DNA from: Candidatus Iainarchaeum sp.
GTDB lineage: Archaea > Iainarchaeota > Iainarchaeia > Iainarchaeales > JAFCCW01
Length of the DNA stretch: 47,642 bases
Direction of reading: 5' to 3'
NCBI GenBank assembly: GCA_017609985.1
Contig: JAFCCW010000012.1
Span: forward strand, 1 to 47,642
Within the stretch, counting starts at the first letter, position 1; each line of letters opens with the position of its first letter. The translations under genes and the position numbers were made by a program. The notes beneath the pieces were generated by a model. That model did no database searches, was not told the origin of the DNA, and saw only the letters and a list, made by a program, of their open reading frames with translations. Below, in pieces: positions 25,813-34,617 of this stretch.

Positions 25813-25923
25813 ATGACGAACAAAATTCCAAACAAAGTGCTTGAAAAAATAAAAAAAGACTATTTGAATACACTGGAATTTTGGAAAGAATCAGAAACAG
25901 GGAAAAAAGCCTGCATCAAATAA
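25813..25923 (+). CDS. Possible 36-residue small protein
   Basis: An ATG frame coding for a Lys-rich helix-forming peptide (NKVLEKIKKDYLNTLEFWKE) followed by a short tail. A TTATAG box at about 25785-25790 lies near the leaderless distance. The composition matches neighbouring genes. No family is recognised and chance is possible. Confidence 0.3.
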   Translation: MTNKIPNKVLEKIKKDYLNTLEFWKESETGKKACIK

Positions 25924-25972
25924 CCATGGTTTAACTTGTTTCATGGTTAGACTAATCACTACATAGATTAGT
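25922..25972. terminator. Two adjacent hairpins at convergent gene ends
   Basis: AACCATG (25922-25928) pairs with CATGGTT (25942-25948), and ACTAATC (25951-25957) pairs with GATTAGT (25966-25972). The first overlaps the stop of the 36-codon frame and the second contains the dCMP deaminase stop. Both are perfect 7-bp stems. There is no clear U-tract, so termination is only a suggestion. Confidence 0.35.
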
Positions 25973-26462
25973 TACTGCCCAGCTGTTCCACTTTAACATT
26001 GCTTGATTCAAGAAGAGAAATAGCTTTGCTGTCAAGACCATCGTCATGAAAGTATCCTTCCAAATAAACAACTCGTTTAATGCCAGCAGCAATAATCATT
26101 TTTGCACAAATCCAGCAGGGATTCATTGTAGTGTAGAGAGTTGCGCCGTTGGAAGAAGCACCGTGCAAGGAACACTGAGTAATTGCATTCTGTTCAGCGT
26201 GAAGAGTGCGAACGCAGTGATCTTCAGCAACCTCTTTGCCATTTACTCTTTTAATAGTTGGAACAATCATGCAACCCTCTTCAGTGCAATGAGGTTGGCC
26301 TTGCGGGCTTCCATTATAGCCGGTTGCAATTATCCTCTTATCCTTTACAATAACTGCCCCGAGCTGTTTGCGCGGACAAGTTGCACGCTTTGCTACAACC
26401 TTTGCTATTTCCATAAAATACTCGTCCCAGGACAAGCGATCTTTGTGAGATTTTTCACCCAT
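25968..26462 (-). CDS. Deoxycytidylate (dCMP) deaminase
   Basis: A 164-residue zinc deaminase that converts dCMP to dUMP for thymidylate synthesis. CVRTLHAEQNAITQC holds the HAE motif and TTMNPCWICAKMIIAAGIKR the PCxxC motif. RKQLGAVIVKDKRIIATGYNGSPQG is the conserved dCMP-deaminase N-terminal half. It is divergent from the SprT-like gene with a 42-base spacer. Confidence 0.93.
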   Translation of the reverse strand: MGEKSHKDRLSWDEYFMEIAKVVAKRATCPRKQLGAVIVKDKRIIATGYNGSPQGQPHCTEEGCMIVPTIKRVNGKEVAEDHCVRTLHAEQNAITQCSLHGASSNGATLYTTMNPCWICAKMIIAAGIKRVVYLEGYFHDDGLDSKAISLLESSNVKVEQLGSN

Positions 26463-26504
26463 GATATCAATAGATTTTTAATTCAAAAACCATTTAAACT
26501 ATGT

Positions 26505-26942
26505 ATGAAGCTTGACGAACTGGAAAAAAGCGTTGAAGACGAGATGCTTGCAAGAAAAGCAGCAAATTTGTTGAGGGAAAACTTTCCAGGAAAGGAAATT
26601 TCAAACCTGTTGATTGTGAAATGGGGAAAGAAATGGAAGAGCAAGCTCGCGCACATTAAAGCAATAGATGATTATGGAGAATACGGAACTCTTATTGAAG
26701 TAAATGAACTAATGAAGGATGCAAGCGTGCCAGCGTGGATGATTGATGTTACTCTCCTCCACGAGCTAGTGCATTACTTCCATGGATTTGGTTCAAACCA
26801 CCCCCAGAAATTCAGGAATCCTCACAAGGGCGGGGTTGTGGACAGCGAGATTGAAAGATTTGGATTCGGAGAGCTACTCAAAAAGCAGGATAAGTGGCTG
26901 AAGGAAAACTGGACACAGTTGCTGGAAAAGAATTCACTCTAA
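26505..26942 (+). CDS. SprT-like zinc metalloprotease-family protein
   Basis: A 145-residue protein with the HExxH site LLHELVHYFHGFGSNHPQKF and a following HKGGVVDSEIERFG. The open frame continues upstream to 26046, but that portion is antisense to the deaminase; ATG 26505 lies about 26 bases after TTTTTAATT (26475-26483). SprT/WSS1-like proteins include proteases acting on DNA-protein crosslinks, but this compact archaeal form is uncharacterised. Confidence 0.72.
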   Translation: MKLDELEKSVEDEMLARKAANLLRENFPGKEISNLLIVKWGKKWKSKLAHIKAIDDYGEYGTLIEVNELMKDASVPAWMIDVTLLHELVHYFHGFGSNHPQKFRNPHKGGVVDSEIERFGFGELLKKQDKWLKENWTQLLEKNSL

Positions 26943-26975
26943 AACAAGCAATTTAGAATAACCACTCTAGATCAC

Positions 26976-27143
26976 TCACTCTAAATCAGTAAAATGAGCT
27001 TTTTCGTATTTTTCAGCGCATTCAAGAGAGCAAAACCAGTAGGTTTGTTTGTCAAGCTCGATCTTGATTGCTTTTTTGAAATTGCAAGTCTTGTTGCATT
27101 CACGGCATTTGACCATATTTCCAAGATTGTTCTTCTCAGACAT
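26976..27143 (-). CDS. Small four-cysteine zinc-finger protein
   Basis: A 55-residue protein. CRECNKTCNF and WFCSLECAEKYEKAHF carry paired cysteines like those of TRASH/YHS-type zinc or metal-binding fingers. The ATG at 27143 overlaps the DHH gene stop (27136) by eight bases, so translation is probably coupled. It could be a metal sensor or a small partner of the DHH enzyme. Confidence 0.65.
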   Translation of the reverse strand: MSEKNNLGNMVKCRECNKTCNFKKAIKIELDKQTYWFCSLECAEKYEKAHFTDLE

Positions 27144-28224
27144 TGCGCGCACTCCCTGACTTAACAATCTTGATTATGTTTTCCTTTAATTCTTTTTCAA
27201 AATCAACAGAAACAGAGCCAGCCGCAGCAGGAATGTGGCCTCCTGCTCTTCCACCAGAAATTCCCTTAACTGCCTGTTCAAGAAGATAATTGCATTTTAT
27301 TTTGAAATCCTGTCTGCGTGCTGAAAATGAAAGCATTTCTTCGTCCCTCTGGAGAACAATTATTGTCTGGTCACGGTAAAGCTGAGAGATTGCATCAACA
27401 ACAGTTGACTTAATCTTGAGCTTTGATTTGATTTCATAAAAATGAAGAGACTGCTTTGGGAAATGTTCTGCTTTTTCCCAAAAAGAAGAAACAAATCTAT
27501 TTTTTGTTCTATAAAGTCGGATTCTAAATTGGGAGAAATCTGATTTGATTAATTCTGTTGGATGCTTTGCTTTCTGCAAAAAGCGACAGAGAGAAACAAA
27601 TTTTTCAGGAGCTAGAATAGAGCAAGCATTAATTATTTCCGCGGATTTTTCCAATTGTCCGAGTTTCAGATTCTTTTCAGCAATAACTTCGTCAAAAAAA
27701 GAACGCCAGGTGTCATAGTTCATGTCACCGATTATTCCAGTGCAAGAAACCCAGTCAAGTTCGGAAACATCAGCAACAGCTGAAAAAAGATCAAAGCACA
27801 TTTTGGAAGTAACATACTTGCTTGGATCCATTGTTGTTAGAAAAGAAGCCTTGATGAAGGTTGTGCGTGAGCTGGAGAGATTGTTGTAAATTTTGTGATG
27901 ATCAATGTGAATTATTCTGCAATGCTTTTCAAGCTGTTTAATGAATTCAGTGTTTTGGTCTATTCCAATGTCAAGGATTAGAAGGCGGGAAATGTTCTTC
28001 TTTTTTACCTGCGCGAGAATTTTTTCAAAGGCGTCAGAATCATTGTAATCATAATCGAAAAGAAACTTTGGAGACTTTCCAAAAAGCTTCTTGATTGAGT
28101 GAAAAGCAATTGCTGCAGAGCAAACCCCGTCAGTATCGCGATGGAAGACAATGCCTGTATTGTTCTTTGAAGAGATGGATTTGATGAATTTTTTGAACTG
28201 TGTAATTGCTTTTGCTGAATTCAT
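27136..28224 (-). CDS. DHH-family phosphoesterase
   Basis: A 362-residue DHH/DHHA1 protein. FHRDTDGVCSAAIAF, RLLILDIGIDQN and IIHIDHHKIYNN are the metal-binding motifs, and the C terminus has the DHHA1 glycine-rich KGISGGRAGGHIPAAAGSV. The group includes RecJ-like nucleases and oligo- or cyclic-nucleotide phosphodiesterases; the sequence alone does not pick one. No S1 or OB domain is visible. It is first in an operon with the small zinc-finger gene. Confidence 0.85.
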   Translation of the reverse strand: MNSAKAITQFKKFIKSISSKNNTGIVFHRDTDGVCSAAIAFHSIKKLFGKSPKFLFDYDYNDSDAFEKILAQVKKKNISRLLILDIGIDQNTEFIKQLEKHCRIIHIDHHKIYNNLSSSRTTFIKASFLTTMDPSKYVTSKMCFDLFSAVADVSELDWVSCTGIIGDMNYDTWRSFFDEVIAEKNLKLGQLEKSAEIINACSILAPEKFVSLCRFLQKAKHPTELIKSDFSQFRIRLYRTKNRFVSSFWEKAEHFPKQSLHFYEIKSKLKIKSTVVDAISQLYRDQTIIVLQRDEEMLSFSARRQDFKIKCNYLLEQAVKGISGGRAGGHIPAAAGSVSVDFEKELKENIIKIVKSGSARNV

Positions 28225-28293
28225 AACACCACAACATAAAATGATGCAATAGATTTATTAATTTGAAGCCCTATTCTTTTAGAGTGATATACC

Positions 28294-28461
28294 ATGGGTT
28301 ACAGCCATAAAAACAGCAAAGGAATTACTTATTTTCTTCATCAGCGAGGCAAGCTTTTCTATTTTTCAAAAAGCGAAGATGAATCTATTGATTTGCCAGC
28401 AGGTTATGAAATAGTAGAAAACAGCAGAACAGGACTTCCAATGCTTAAAAAAAAGCAATAA
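28294..28461 (+). CDS. Conserved 55-residue archaeal small protein
   Basis: The peptide begins MGYSHKNSKGITYFLHQRGK and ends DLPAGYEIVENSRTGLPMLK plus lysines. I recall similar short proteins with the pattern SKG-x-x-YYLH, IYFF and RTGLPxLKKK across archaea, so this is very likely real. No function is known. GTGAT lies five bases before the ATG. It is followed 13 bases later by the M29-like peptidase gene. Confidence 0.75.
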   Translation: MGYSHKNSKGITYFLHQRGKLFYFSKSEDESIDLPAGYEIVENSRTGLPMLKKKQ

Positions 28462-28474
28462 CAAAGGGGATAAA

Positions 28475-30259
28475 ATGGTGCACAAAATAGCCTGCTTTAA
28501 CAAGTCAGTAAACAGTTATAAAAAAGAAATTAAGACCCACAATCCAAAGAACAAACTGTTTGTAATAGAACTTAAACTTGGGGACTGGCATGGATTTTAC
28601 TCTCTTGCACCATTAAGCAGAGCACTGCATGATTTAGGAGCAGATGTGAGCGTGTTTGTGACAAAAGAAAAGAGCAAGGGACTTATTTCAGCAGAAAAAT
28701 GCTGGACATTGTTTGAAGAAATTAAAAATAAAAATAATTCAAAAAAGAAAGGGATAAAGGAACTGAAAGAATTCATTAACGCAGTAAACAAGAAAACAAA
28801 AAGCAAGGATTTTGAAAAACTCTTCAAAAGACCTGAAGTTGTGTTAAAGGGAAACAGTAAAAAAAATGTTTTTGAAGGAACAGAAATCAAGCTCGAGTAC
28901 AGGGACAGATGGTTAAGAAAAAGAAAATGGAAGGCTCTTGTAGAAACAGCTAACCAGATTTGGAAACAAGGTTATGCTCTGAAAAAGACTGAAAGATGCT
29001 CTCTTGGCTTTGAACTAGTGCCTGCATCAAAAGACATGGAGCTTCCGCTTGAAGACTATTTGGACAACTTTGTAATAGCAAATGCAATGGCAGAGACTGC
29101 TCAAAGAAAATGCAAAACAGTTTCAGTGGGATCATCCACAAACAAGAAAAGGCAAACAGACCCTATGAACAGAGTAGATGATTTGATAACAAGCCTAAGC
29201 GGTTGCGAACAATCAAAAGAATCAAAGGAAGGAGTGTTTAAGAAATTTAAAAAATTATCAAAATATGTTTATTCATCACAGCTAAAGTCAAGCGATGCAG
29301 GATTTGGAATCCATGGAACAGGATATGGGGGAAAACATTTCTTTGGAACAACAATTGGATATCCCTCACCAAATGGAAAAACAAGATGGCAAAGTCCAGG
29401 AACCATGTTCTTGAAACCAAGCTGGTTGGACCAAACAAGGATTGATGACAGAATGCCAAAAACAAGATATGCGATAACAGAGACTCTGCCGATAGAGAAT
29501 TTTGTAAGAACATGCAACATAGATTATGTAGAAATGAGAGCGAGAAATGAAGCGATAAAAAAAGTCGTTGAAAAAAGCAAATATCTTTTTGTGAAAGGAA
29601 AGCAGGTTAAAGGAGGACAAACTGACCTGAAAATTGACCTTAGAAAAATTCTTTATGTTTTAAAAAGTGACTCTGACGTAAGACACAAGCTTAACCCTAA
29701 TATGAAAAGCCAAGGAATCAAAGCTGGAATGTATGGCAACTTTCCAGGAGGAGAAGCATTTCTTACACCAGGCCCAATACAGGGAACCGTGATTGGAGAT
29801 GTAGTAATTTCAATCAGCGGAAGCCACACTATTCCTGAATCAAATCCATTGGTTGTAGAATTTAATGGAATGAAATACAAGATTAAATCAGGACCAAAAG
29901 AAATCATTAAAAAAATGAATCAAAAAAAGAATGATTCAAAAAAACTAATCAAAGAATATGAAAAACATAAAAGTATTCCAAAAAAAATAATTGATTCTTA
30001 CAAAAGAAACTTTGAGGGTGTTGGAGAGTTTGCAATAAACACTAACCCAAAAGCAAAACTTGGCAGATACCTGATTGAAAATGAAAAAATTGCAAAAATG
30101 ATTCATATAGCTCTTGGTTCAGGATACGAGCCGGGAAGAGAAACACTTTATCACTGGGATTTTGTAATTAATTCTCCGAGACAAGAACTTGACATTTACG
30201 GCATTGACGAAAAAGGAAAAGAGCAATGGGTTATAAAGAAAGGAAGGTTTGTTGCTTGA
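28475..30259 (+). CDS. Aminopeptidase T-like (M29) metallopeptidase
   Basis: A 594-residue protein whose C-terminal part matches M29 aminopeptidases. GVGEFAINTNPKAKLGRYLI, ENEKIAKMIHIALGSGYEPG and LYHWDFVINSP supply the Glu, Glu, His, His and Asp metal ligands. It is much longer than standard M29 enzymes (about 400), with a large extra middle around residues 80-330, so substrate or oligomer differences are likely. GGGGAT precedes the ATG. It is coupled with a downstream M24 peptidase. Confidence 0.7.
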   Translation: MVHKIACFNKSVNSYKKEIKTHNPKNKLFVIELKLGDWHGFYSLAPLSRALHDLGADVSVFVTKEKSKGLISAEKCWTLFEEIKNKNNSKKKGIKELKEFINAVNKKTKSKDFEKLFKRPEVVLKGNSKKNVFEGTEIKLEYRDRWLRKRKWKALVETANQIWKQGYALKKTERCSLGFELVPASKDMELPLEDYLDNFVIANAMAETAQRKCKTVSVGSSTNKKRQTDPMNRVDDLITSLSGCEQSKESKEGVFKKFKKLSKYVYSSQLKSSDAGFGIHGTGYGGKHFFGTTIGYPSPNGKTRWQSPGTMFLKPSWLDQTRIDDRMPKTRYAITETLPIENFVRTCNIDYVEMRARNEAIKKVVEKSKYLFVKGKQVKGGQTDLKIDLRKILYVLKSDSDVRHKLNPNMKSQGIKAGMYGNFPGGEAFLTPGPIQGTVIGDVVISISGSHTIPESNPLVVEFNGMKYKIKSGPKEIIKKMNQKKNDSKKLIKEYEKHKSIPKKIIDSYKRNFEGVGEFAINTNPKAKLGRYLIENEKIAKMIHIALGSGYEPGRETLYHWDFVINSPRQELDIYGIDEKGKEQWVIKKGRFVA

Positions 30260-31317
30260 AGCAGGAAACAATTTTTTCCCAAAAAAATCTGTACGCTGTT
30301 CTTCTTAAAGCCCCAGATCCTGCATTCTATTATTTTTCAGGAATAGAATTTGGACAGAGTGAAGGAAGCATTCTTATTCTTAAAAAAAAAGAGAAACCAG
30401 CAATTCTTTCAAGCAGTCTTGAAAAAGGAAATATTTCTTCAAATAAAAAAGTCAGAGGAATTCAGTATGATTCAAAAGAAGACATTAAGAAAAAACTGTC
30501 AAGAGAACTGCAGGGAAAAAGAATTGGACTTAATTCAAACTGGATTAGCAAGAGAACAATTGACTCGCTAAAGAAGATTGTGAAAGAAAAGAAATGGATT
30601 GGAGCAGAAGAAGAAATCGGAACCGTGAGATCAATCAAGTCAGACAAGGAAATAAGATTAATCTCAAAAGCAGTTGGAGAAACAGAAAAAATTCTTGACA
30701 AAATTCCAAAGATTCTAAAAAAGGGAATGACTGAAAAAGAGCTTGCGACAGAATTGCACTGCAGGGCACTAAAAGCAGGAGCACAGGGCCTTTCGTTTCC
30801 AACGATTGTTGCTTCCGGAAAAAGAGGAAAAACTCCACACCACATAACATCAGATAAAAAAATAGAGAAAGGATTTTTGCTTGTGGACTTTGGAATTAGA
30901 ATGAACAATTATTGTTCCGATCTTAGCAGAACATTTTATGTGGGAAAAGCTTCAAAAAAAGACAAAATGCTTTACCAAGGAGTTTTTGAAACAAAAACTG
31001 AAGCAGAAAAACTCATGATCGGCGGAACGCGATGCGGAGAAATATTTGAAAAAGCAGACACCAGCTTAAAGCAAAAAACAGGACATTGCCTTGTGCACGG
31101 ACTGGGACACGGGCTTGGAATTGAAGTCCATGATTTTCCAAACGGATTTTTGAAAGACTGCAAAGAAATAATAATGAACAATATGGTGTTTACCATGGAA
31201 CCAGCAGCCTATGGAAGATTTGGAGGAATAAGAATTGAAGATGACCTTGCAATAAAGAACAAGAAAGCAAAGGCTTTAAGTCAGGCTCCAAGAGAACTTG
31301 TTGAAATTAGCAGATAG
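30256..31317 (+). CDS. Xaa-Pro dipeptidase/aminopeptidase (M24)
   Basis: A peptidase of about 353 residues with the pita-bread metal site: LLVDFGIRMNNYCSDLSRTFY supplies two Asp, HCLVHGLGHGLGIEVHD the His, FTMEPAAYG the Glu and GGIRIEDDLAI the last Glu. An N-terminal creatinase-like domain is present. The open frame starts at 30226, but TTG 30256 overlaps the upstream stop (TTGA) after GGAAGG, which fits coupled translation. Two linked metallopeptidases suggest joint peptide breakdown. Confidence 0.85.
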   Translation: MKQETIFSQKNLYAVLLKAPDPAFYYFSGIEFGQSEGSILILKKKEKPAILSSSLEKGNISSNKKVRGIQYDSKEDIKKKLSRELQGKRIGLNSNWISKRTIDSLKKIVKEKKWIGAEEEIGTVRSIKSDKEIRLISKAVGETEKILDKIPKILKKGMTEKELATELHCRALKAGAQGLSFPTIVASGKRGKTPHHITSDKKIEKGFLLVDFGIRMNNYCSDLSRTFYVGKASKKDKMLYQGVFETKTEAEKLMIGGTRCGEIFEKADTSLKQKTGHCLVHGLGHGLGIEVHDFPNGFLKDCKEIIMNNMVFTMEPAAYGRFGGIRIEDDLAIKNKKAKALSQAPRELVEISR

Positions 31318-31340
31318 CACTGTTAGAATTAAAAAATATT

Positions 31341-31379
31341 AATCTCAAAACTAAATCTCAAAACTAAATCTCAAAACTA
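31341..31379. repeat. 13-bp perfect triple tandem repeat
   Basis: AATCTCAAAACTA occurs three times in a row between the convergent ends of the M24 peptidase gene and the pilin-like gene. It contains no coding frame. It resembles the repeats at 7844, 12374 and 35491. Confidence 0.9.
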
Positions 31380-31401
31380 ATAGCCAACAAATCTCTGCGA
31401 A

Positions 31402-31923
31402 TTATTCAACCTTGTAGATACAAACTTTTTCTAAAGAATTTGATATCCTAAAATCTCCAAAACCAAATCCATTTGTTCCCACTGGATAAAATCCTGTCTT
31501 GCCAATGCACTCAGTCGCGGAAGAAAAGCTCGCGTTTCCAAGCGAATAAAAACGCTTGATTGAAAACGAGTCAGTAGAAAATGTTATTGAAAAGCAGTTG
31601 GGTGAGGGCGCATTCTTAATGCAGGATAACTCTGACTCCTGAGAAATTTTTATTTCTGGATTTTTCATTGCTTCTTCACTGCAAGGATAAGTAACTGAAG
31701 AAACAGAATAATGAGTTGAAAGCTCGAGTCCAGGAGAGAAAGCAACCTGCTGAATTGTTTCCCCAATTGAATCTATTGCAGATGAATGTCTCGCAGCACA
31801 GCTTTCAAGCTCAAGATTTGAAAGAGCAGCAGAGTCAGCTGCCTGATTCATTGAAATGAATGCATTCCAAACAAGCACTATTGCAACAAGACCTGCAACA
31901 ACCATTAAAGAATTCTCGTTCAT
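31402..31923 (-). CDS. Pilin-like or anchored exported protein, unknown
   Basis: A 173-residue protein with an N-terminal hydrophobic helix (LMVVAGLVAIVLVWNAFI) directly after five residues, like archaeal type IV pilin-like or class III signal anchors. The rest is a Ser-rich outer domain with about six cysteines (ESCAARH, TYPCSEE, LSCIKN, NCFSITF, ECIGK, VCIY), enough for disulfides. No family is recognised. A TATA box shared with nadB lies 26 bases upstream. Confidence 0.55.
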   Translation of the reverse strand: MNENSLMVVAGLVAIVLVWNAFISMNQAADSAALSNLELESCAARHSSAIDSIGETIQQVAFSPGLELSTHYSVSSVTYPCSEEAMKNPEIKISQESELSCIKNAPSPNCFSITFSTDSFSIKRFYSLGNASFSSATECIGKTGFYPVGTNGFGFGDFRISNSLEKVCIYKVE

Positions 31924-31944
31924 GGAAGTATTCTGGAATTGAAG

Positions 31945-31954
31945 TATTTAAAGC
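31945..31954. promoter_or_regulatory. Shared palindromic TATA box of two divergent leaderless genes
   Basis: TATTTAAAGC contains the palindrome TTTAAA (31947-31952). Its centre lies 26.5 bases from the minus-strand ATG (31923) and 25.5 from the plus-strand ATG of nadB (31975). Both fit leaderless archaeal spacing, and no other TATA-like box is available for either gene, so one box appears to serve both directions. Confidence 0.6.
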
Positions 31955-31974
31955 TTTCGCGAGATTAATAATTT

Positions 31975-33528
31975 ATGAAATATTCATTGACTTTTGACTC
32001 AGAAAAAATTCCAAGAGAACGCTTTGACACAATAATTTTCGGAAGCGGGCTAGCGGGAGTGACTGCTGCATTCTATGCTGCAAAATCCAATAAAAACAAA
32101 TCAGTTGCAGTTATTTCCCCAAATTCAAGTGAGTCAAACTCGGGTCTGGCACAAGGAGGCATCGCATGTAGTTTTTCTGAAACAGATTCTCCAATAAAGC
32201 ATTATAAGGATACGCTCAAATCAGGAAACGGAATTGTCGGAAAAAAAACTGCAAAGATTTTCTCCCAGGAAATCAGAAAGAGAATTGATGAACTAATAGA
32301 ACTTGGATTAAACTTTGACTTAAATGAAGAAGGAAAGATTGATTTAGGGCTTGAAGGAGGACATTCAGAAAACAGAATTCTGCATATTAACGGAGACGAC
32401 ACAGGAAAAGGAGTAACTGAATTCATGACAATGCTCGCCAACGATGAAGGCGTTAACTTTTTGAATGGTTTTCTTGCAGAAATACTGCTTGAAGGAGAAC
32501 GCGTAGGCGGACTTGTGTTATCCGAACAAGAGGAAAAAATTTATTCAGGAAATGCAATTGTACTGGCAACAGGAGGTTTTTCTTCGCTTTTTTCAAAGAC
32601 AACAAATCCGCCTGGAACAAAAGGCGGGGGGCTTGCAGCTGCTCTTAGAGCAGGTCTTGAAATAGCAGACGTTGAGTTTGAACAGTTTCATCCAACTTCA
32701 CTCCCCTCAAGAATTGGAAGAAACTTTCTTATCAGCGAGAGTGTAAGAGGAGAAGGAGCAATTCTCTTGAATGACAAGATGCAGAGATTTATGAAAAAAA
32801 TAAAAGGAAAAGAACTTGCTACACGAGACATAGTTAGCAGAAAAATATTTGAAGAAATGAATGCAGGAAACAAGGTTTTTCTGGACTGCAGAAATCTTGA
32901 TTCTGAAAAATTTAGAAAACGTTTTCCAACAATATCAAAAGAATTTGAGACACAAAACATCAACATTGAACAAGACCTTGTTCCTGTTGAACCAGCAGCA
33001 CACTATTCAGTTGGGGGAATCACAGCAAATCATTTCGGAAAAACAAATATTTCAGGAATTTATGCTATTGGAGAAGTAAGCTGCACCGGACTTCACGGAG
33101 GAAACAGACTTGCTTCCAACTCTCTGGCAGAAGCAATTTCTTTCGGAGCCTTGTGCGGCGAAAAGATTGCTAAAGAAAAACACAGAGGCGGAAGATTTTC
33201 AGCAAAATCAGCAAAAAACAAAAAAAACAAACCAGAGAGTGGAACAATTCCAAAAATTAAAAACATTCTCTGGGAGAAATGCGGAATTATCAGAACTGAA
33301 ACAGGATTAAATTCAGCTCTCGGATGGATAAAAGAAAACGAGTCTATTTTCAAAAAAGCCCACAGCATTGAAGAACTTGAGATGATTAACTCACTTACTC
33401 TGGCAGAGCTTATTGTGAAGCAATGCATTAGAAGAGAAGAATCAAGGGGAAGTCATTACAGAGAAGACTTTCCAAAAAAAGATAAAAAATTCAGAAGACA
33501 TTATTATTTTAAGCAGGCAATGGAATAA
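31975..33528 (+). CDS. nadB: L-aspartate oxidase
   Basis: A 517-residue FAD enzyme that oxidises aspartate to iminoaspartate for NAD synthesis. The FAD motif is TIIFGSGLAGVTAAFYAAKS; SGLAQGGIACSF, VEFEQFHPTSLP, EPAAHYSVGGI and GEVSCTGLHGGNRLASNSLAEAI are NadB/SdhA-superfamily motifs. The C-terminal helical domain is present. It overlaps the NAD kinase gene end to end by 25 bases. nadA lies nearby (34618-35526); nadC is not in the window. Confidence 0.94.
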   Translation: MKYSLTFDSEKIPRERFDTIIFGSGLAGVTAAFYAAKSNKNKSVAVISPNSSESNSGLAQGGIACSFSETDSPIKHYKDTLKSGNGIVGKKTAKIFSQEIRKRIDELIELGLNFDLNEEGKIDLGLEGGHSENRILHINGDDTGKGVTEFMTMLANDEGVNFLNGFLAEILLEGERVGGLVLSEQEEKIYSGNAIVLATGGFSSLFSKTTNPPGTKGGGLAAALRAGLEIADVEFEQFHPTSLPSRIGRNFLISESVRGEGAILLNDKMQRFMKKIKGKELATRDIVSRKIFEEMNAGNKVFLDCRNLDSEKFRKRFPTISKEFETQNINIEQDLVPVEPAAHYSVGGITANHFGKTNISGIYAIGEVSCTGLHGGNRLASNSLAEAISFGALCGEKIAKEKHRGGRFSAKSAKNKKNKPESGTIPKIKNILWEKCGIIRTETGLNSALGWIKENESIFKKAHSIEELEMINSLTLAELIVKQCIRREESRGSHYREDFPKKDKKFRRHYYFKQAME

Positions 33529-34526
33529 TGAGATTTTCTTTTGTCTCCAGAAAAAGACCTTTTCTTAACTAGTTTTTTTGCAATCAAAATATCCAATGCA
33601 TTGTAAACTGTTTTGCGGGACAGGACAGATTTTTCAGCAAGCTGTGTTGAAGTTAATGGAGTTTCAGAAAGAATGCTTAACAATAGTTTAGCAGAGGGAG
33701 TGAGAGAGGGAAGTTCCTTCAAAACTTCCTTTGCATTGTCCTTTTTCGTCAAAGAAAAAACAATAGTGAATGCAGAAAACAAGGATTTTTTTAGTTCAAC
33801 TTTTTCAGAAACCTTTCTCCTGAACTGCCCGTCCAAAACAACCTCGCAGGGAAATTTGCTTTTCATATTTGTTATTTTGATTGTTTTGGAATCAGGAACA
33901 ACAACCTTGTTATGACGCTGAAGAGAATGCAATGAAGAAATAAGCAAAACCTTTGCACCGGAAAGGATTCTTGGCCCTTCTGCAGAAAAACTATAACCAG
34001 TGCTTCCCGTAGGAGTGCTCACCAAAAGAGCATCGCTTGAATCAGAAAAAAGTTTTTCTTTGCCAACAGTGATTTCAAAATTCATTACAACAGCGCTTTT
34101 TTCAGGAGCAATAACTGCCTCATTCAAAGCAAGGGGGAGCTGTTCTCCATCAGCAATGCACTCTATTCTGGATCTTTCCTCAATATGAAAATCTCCTGAA
34201 ACAATGTTAGTGATTGCTCCACAAACATCTTTGTAAGAAACTGCAGTAAGAAAACCTCGTTCTCCGCAATTTATTCCAAGAACAGGTGTTTTGTCCTTGC
34301 CACGTTCCCGAAAAACATGAAGAATTGTTCCATCACCACCGAAAGCAAGAATGATGTCAGCAGACAATTTTGCAAGAGGAGAATTAGAAGAATGCCTAAA
34401 GAACTCAGAAGCAACCACAACCTTTGTTTTTGAACTGGAAAAAGCCCTTAAAGCAAGCTTTGCTGTCTCAAGAGCAAGAATATTATCAGACCGCCCAACA
34501 AAACCAACTTTTTTAACTACTTTCAT
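33504..34526 (-). CDS. nadK: NAD kinase fused to a winged-helix domain
   Basis: A 340-residue protein. Residues 1-265 are an NAD kinase: LAFGGDGTILHVFRE, GINCGERGFLTAVS and DALLVSTPTGSTGYSFSAEGP. Residues 270-340 (TPSAKLLLSILSETPLTSTQ, then LSRKTVYNALDILIAKKLV) form a winged helix like ArsR/MarR-type DNA-binding domains, which ordinary NAD kinases lack. This suggests a kinase that can also bind DNA, perhaps sensing NAD(P) to control the nad genes on either side; that is inference. Confidence 0.88.
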   Translation of the reverse strand: MKVVKKVGFVGRSDNILALETAKLALRAFSSSKTKVVVASEFFRHSSNSPLAKLSADIILAFGGDGTILHVFRERGKDKTPVLGINCGERGFLTAVSYKDVCGAITNIVSGDFHIEERSRIECIADGEQLPLALNEAVIAPEKSAVVMNFEITVGKEKLFSDSSDALLVSTPTGSTGYSFSAEGPRILSGAKVLLISSLHSLQRHNKVVVPDSKTIKITNMKSKFPCEVVLDGQFRRKVSEKVELKKSLFSAFTIVFSLTKKDNAKEVLKELPSLTPSAKLLLSILSETPLTSTQLAEKSVLSRKTVYNALDILIAKKLVKKRSFSGDKRKSHYSIACLK

Positions 34527-34617
34527 AAGAAAAATACTAATAAGAAAAATTAAAAAACAATGTTTTTTGAGAAAAAATTACCCATAACCTGTTTTGATTT
34601 TGAAAAAAGGTGTAAAA

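Larger units (their letters stand above)
25642..25967. other. 326-base intergenic region after porB
   Basis: This is the longest spacer among the core genes. It holds a TATA-like box (about 25673-25685), a candidate small structured RNA (25707-25774), a possible 36-codon gene (25813-25923) and two hairpins (25922-25972). No longer coding frame is convincing. Confidence 0.5.

Noticed and set aside
26046-26504. N-terminal extension of the SprT-like protein
   Set aside because: This stretch is antisense to dCMP deaminase, and a good promoter sits just before ATG 26505.
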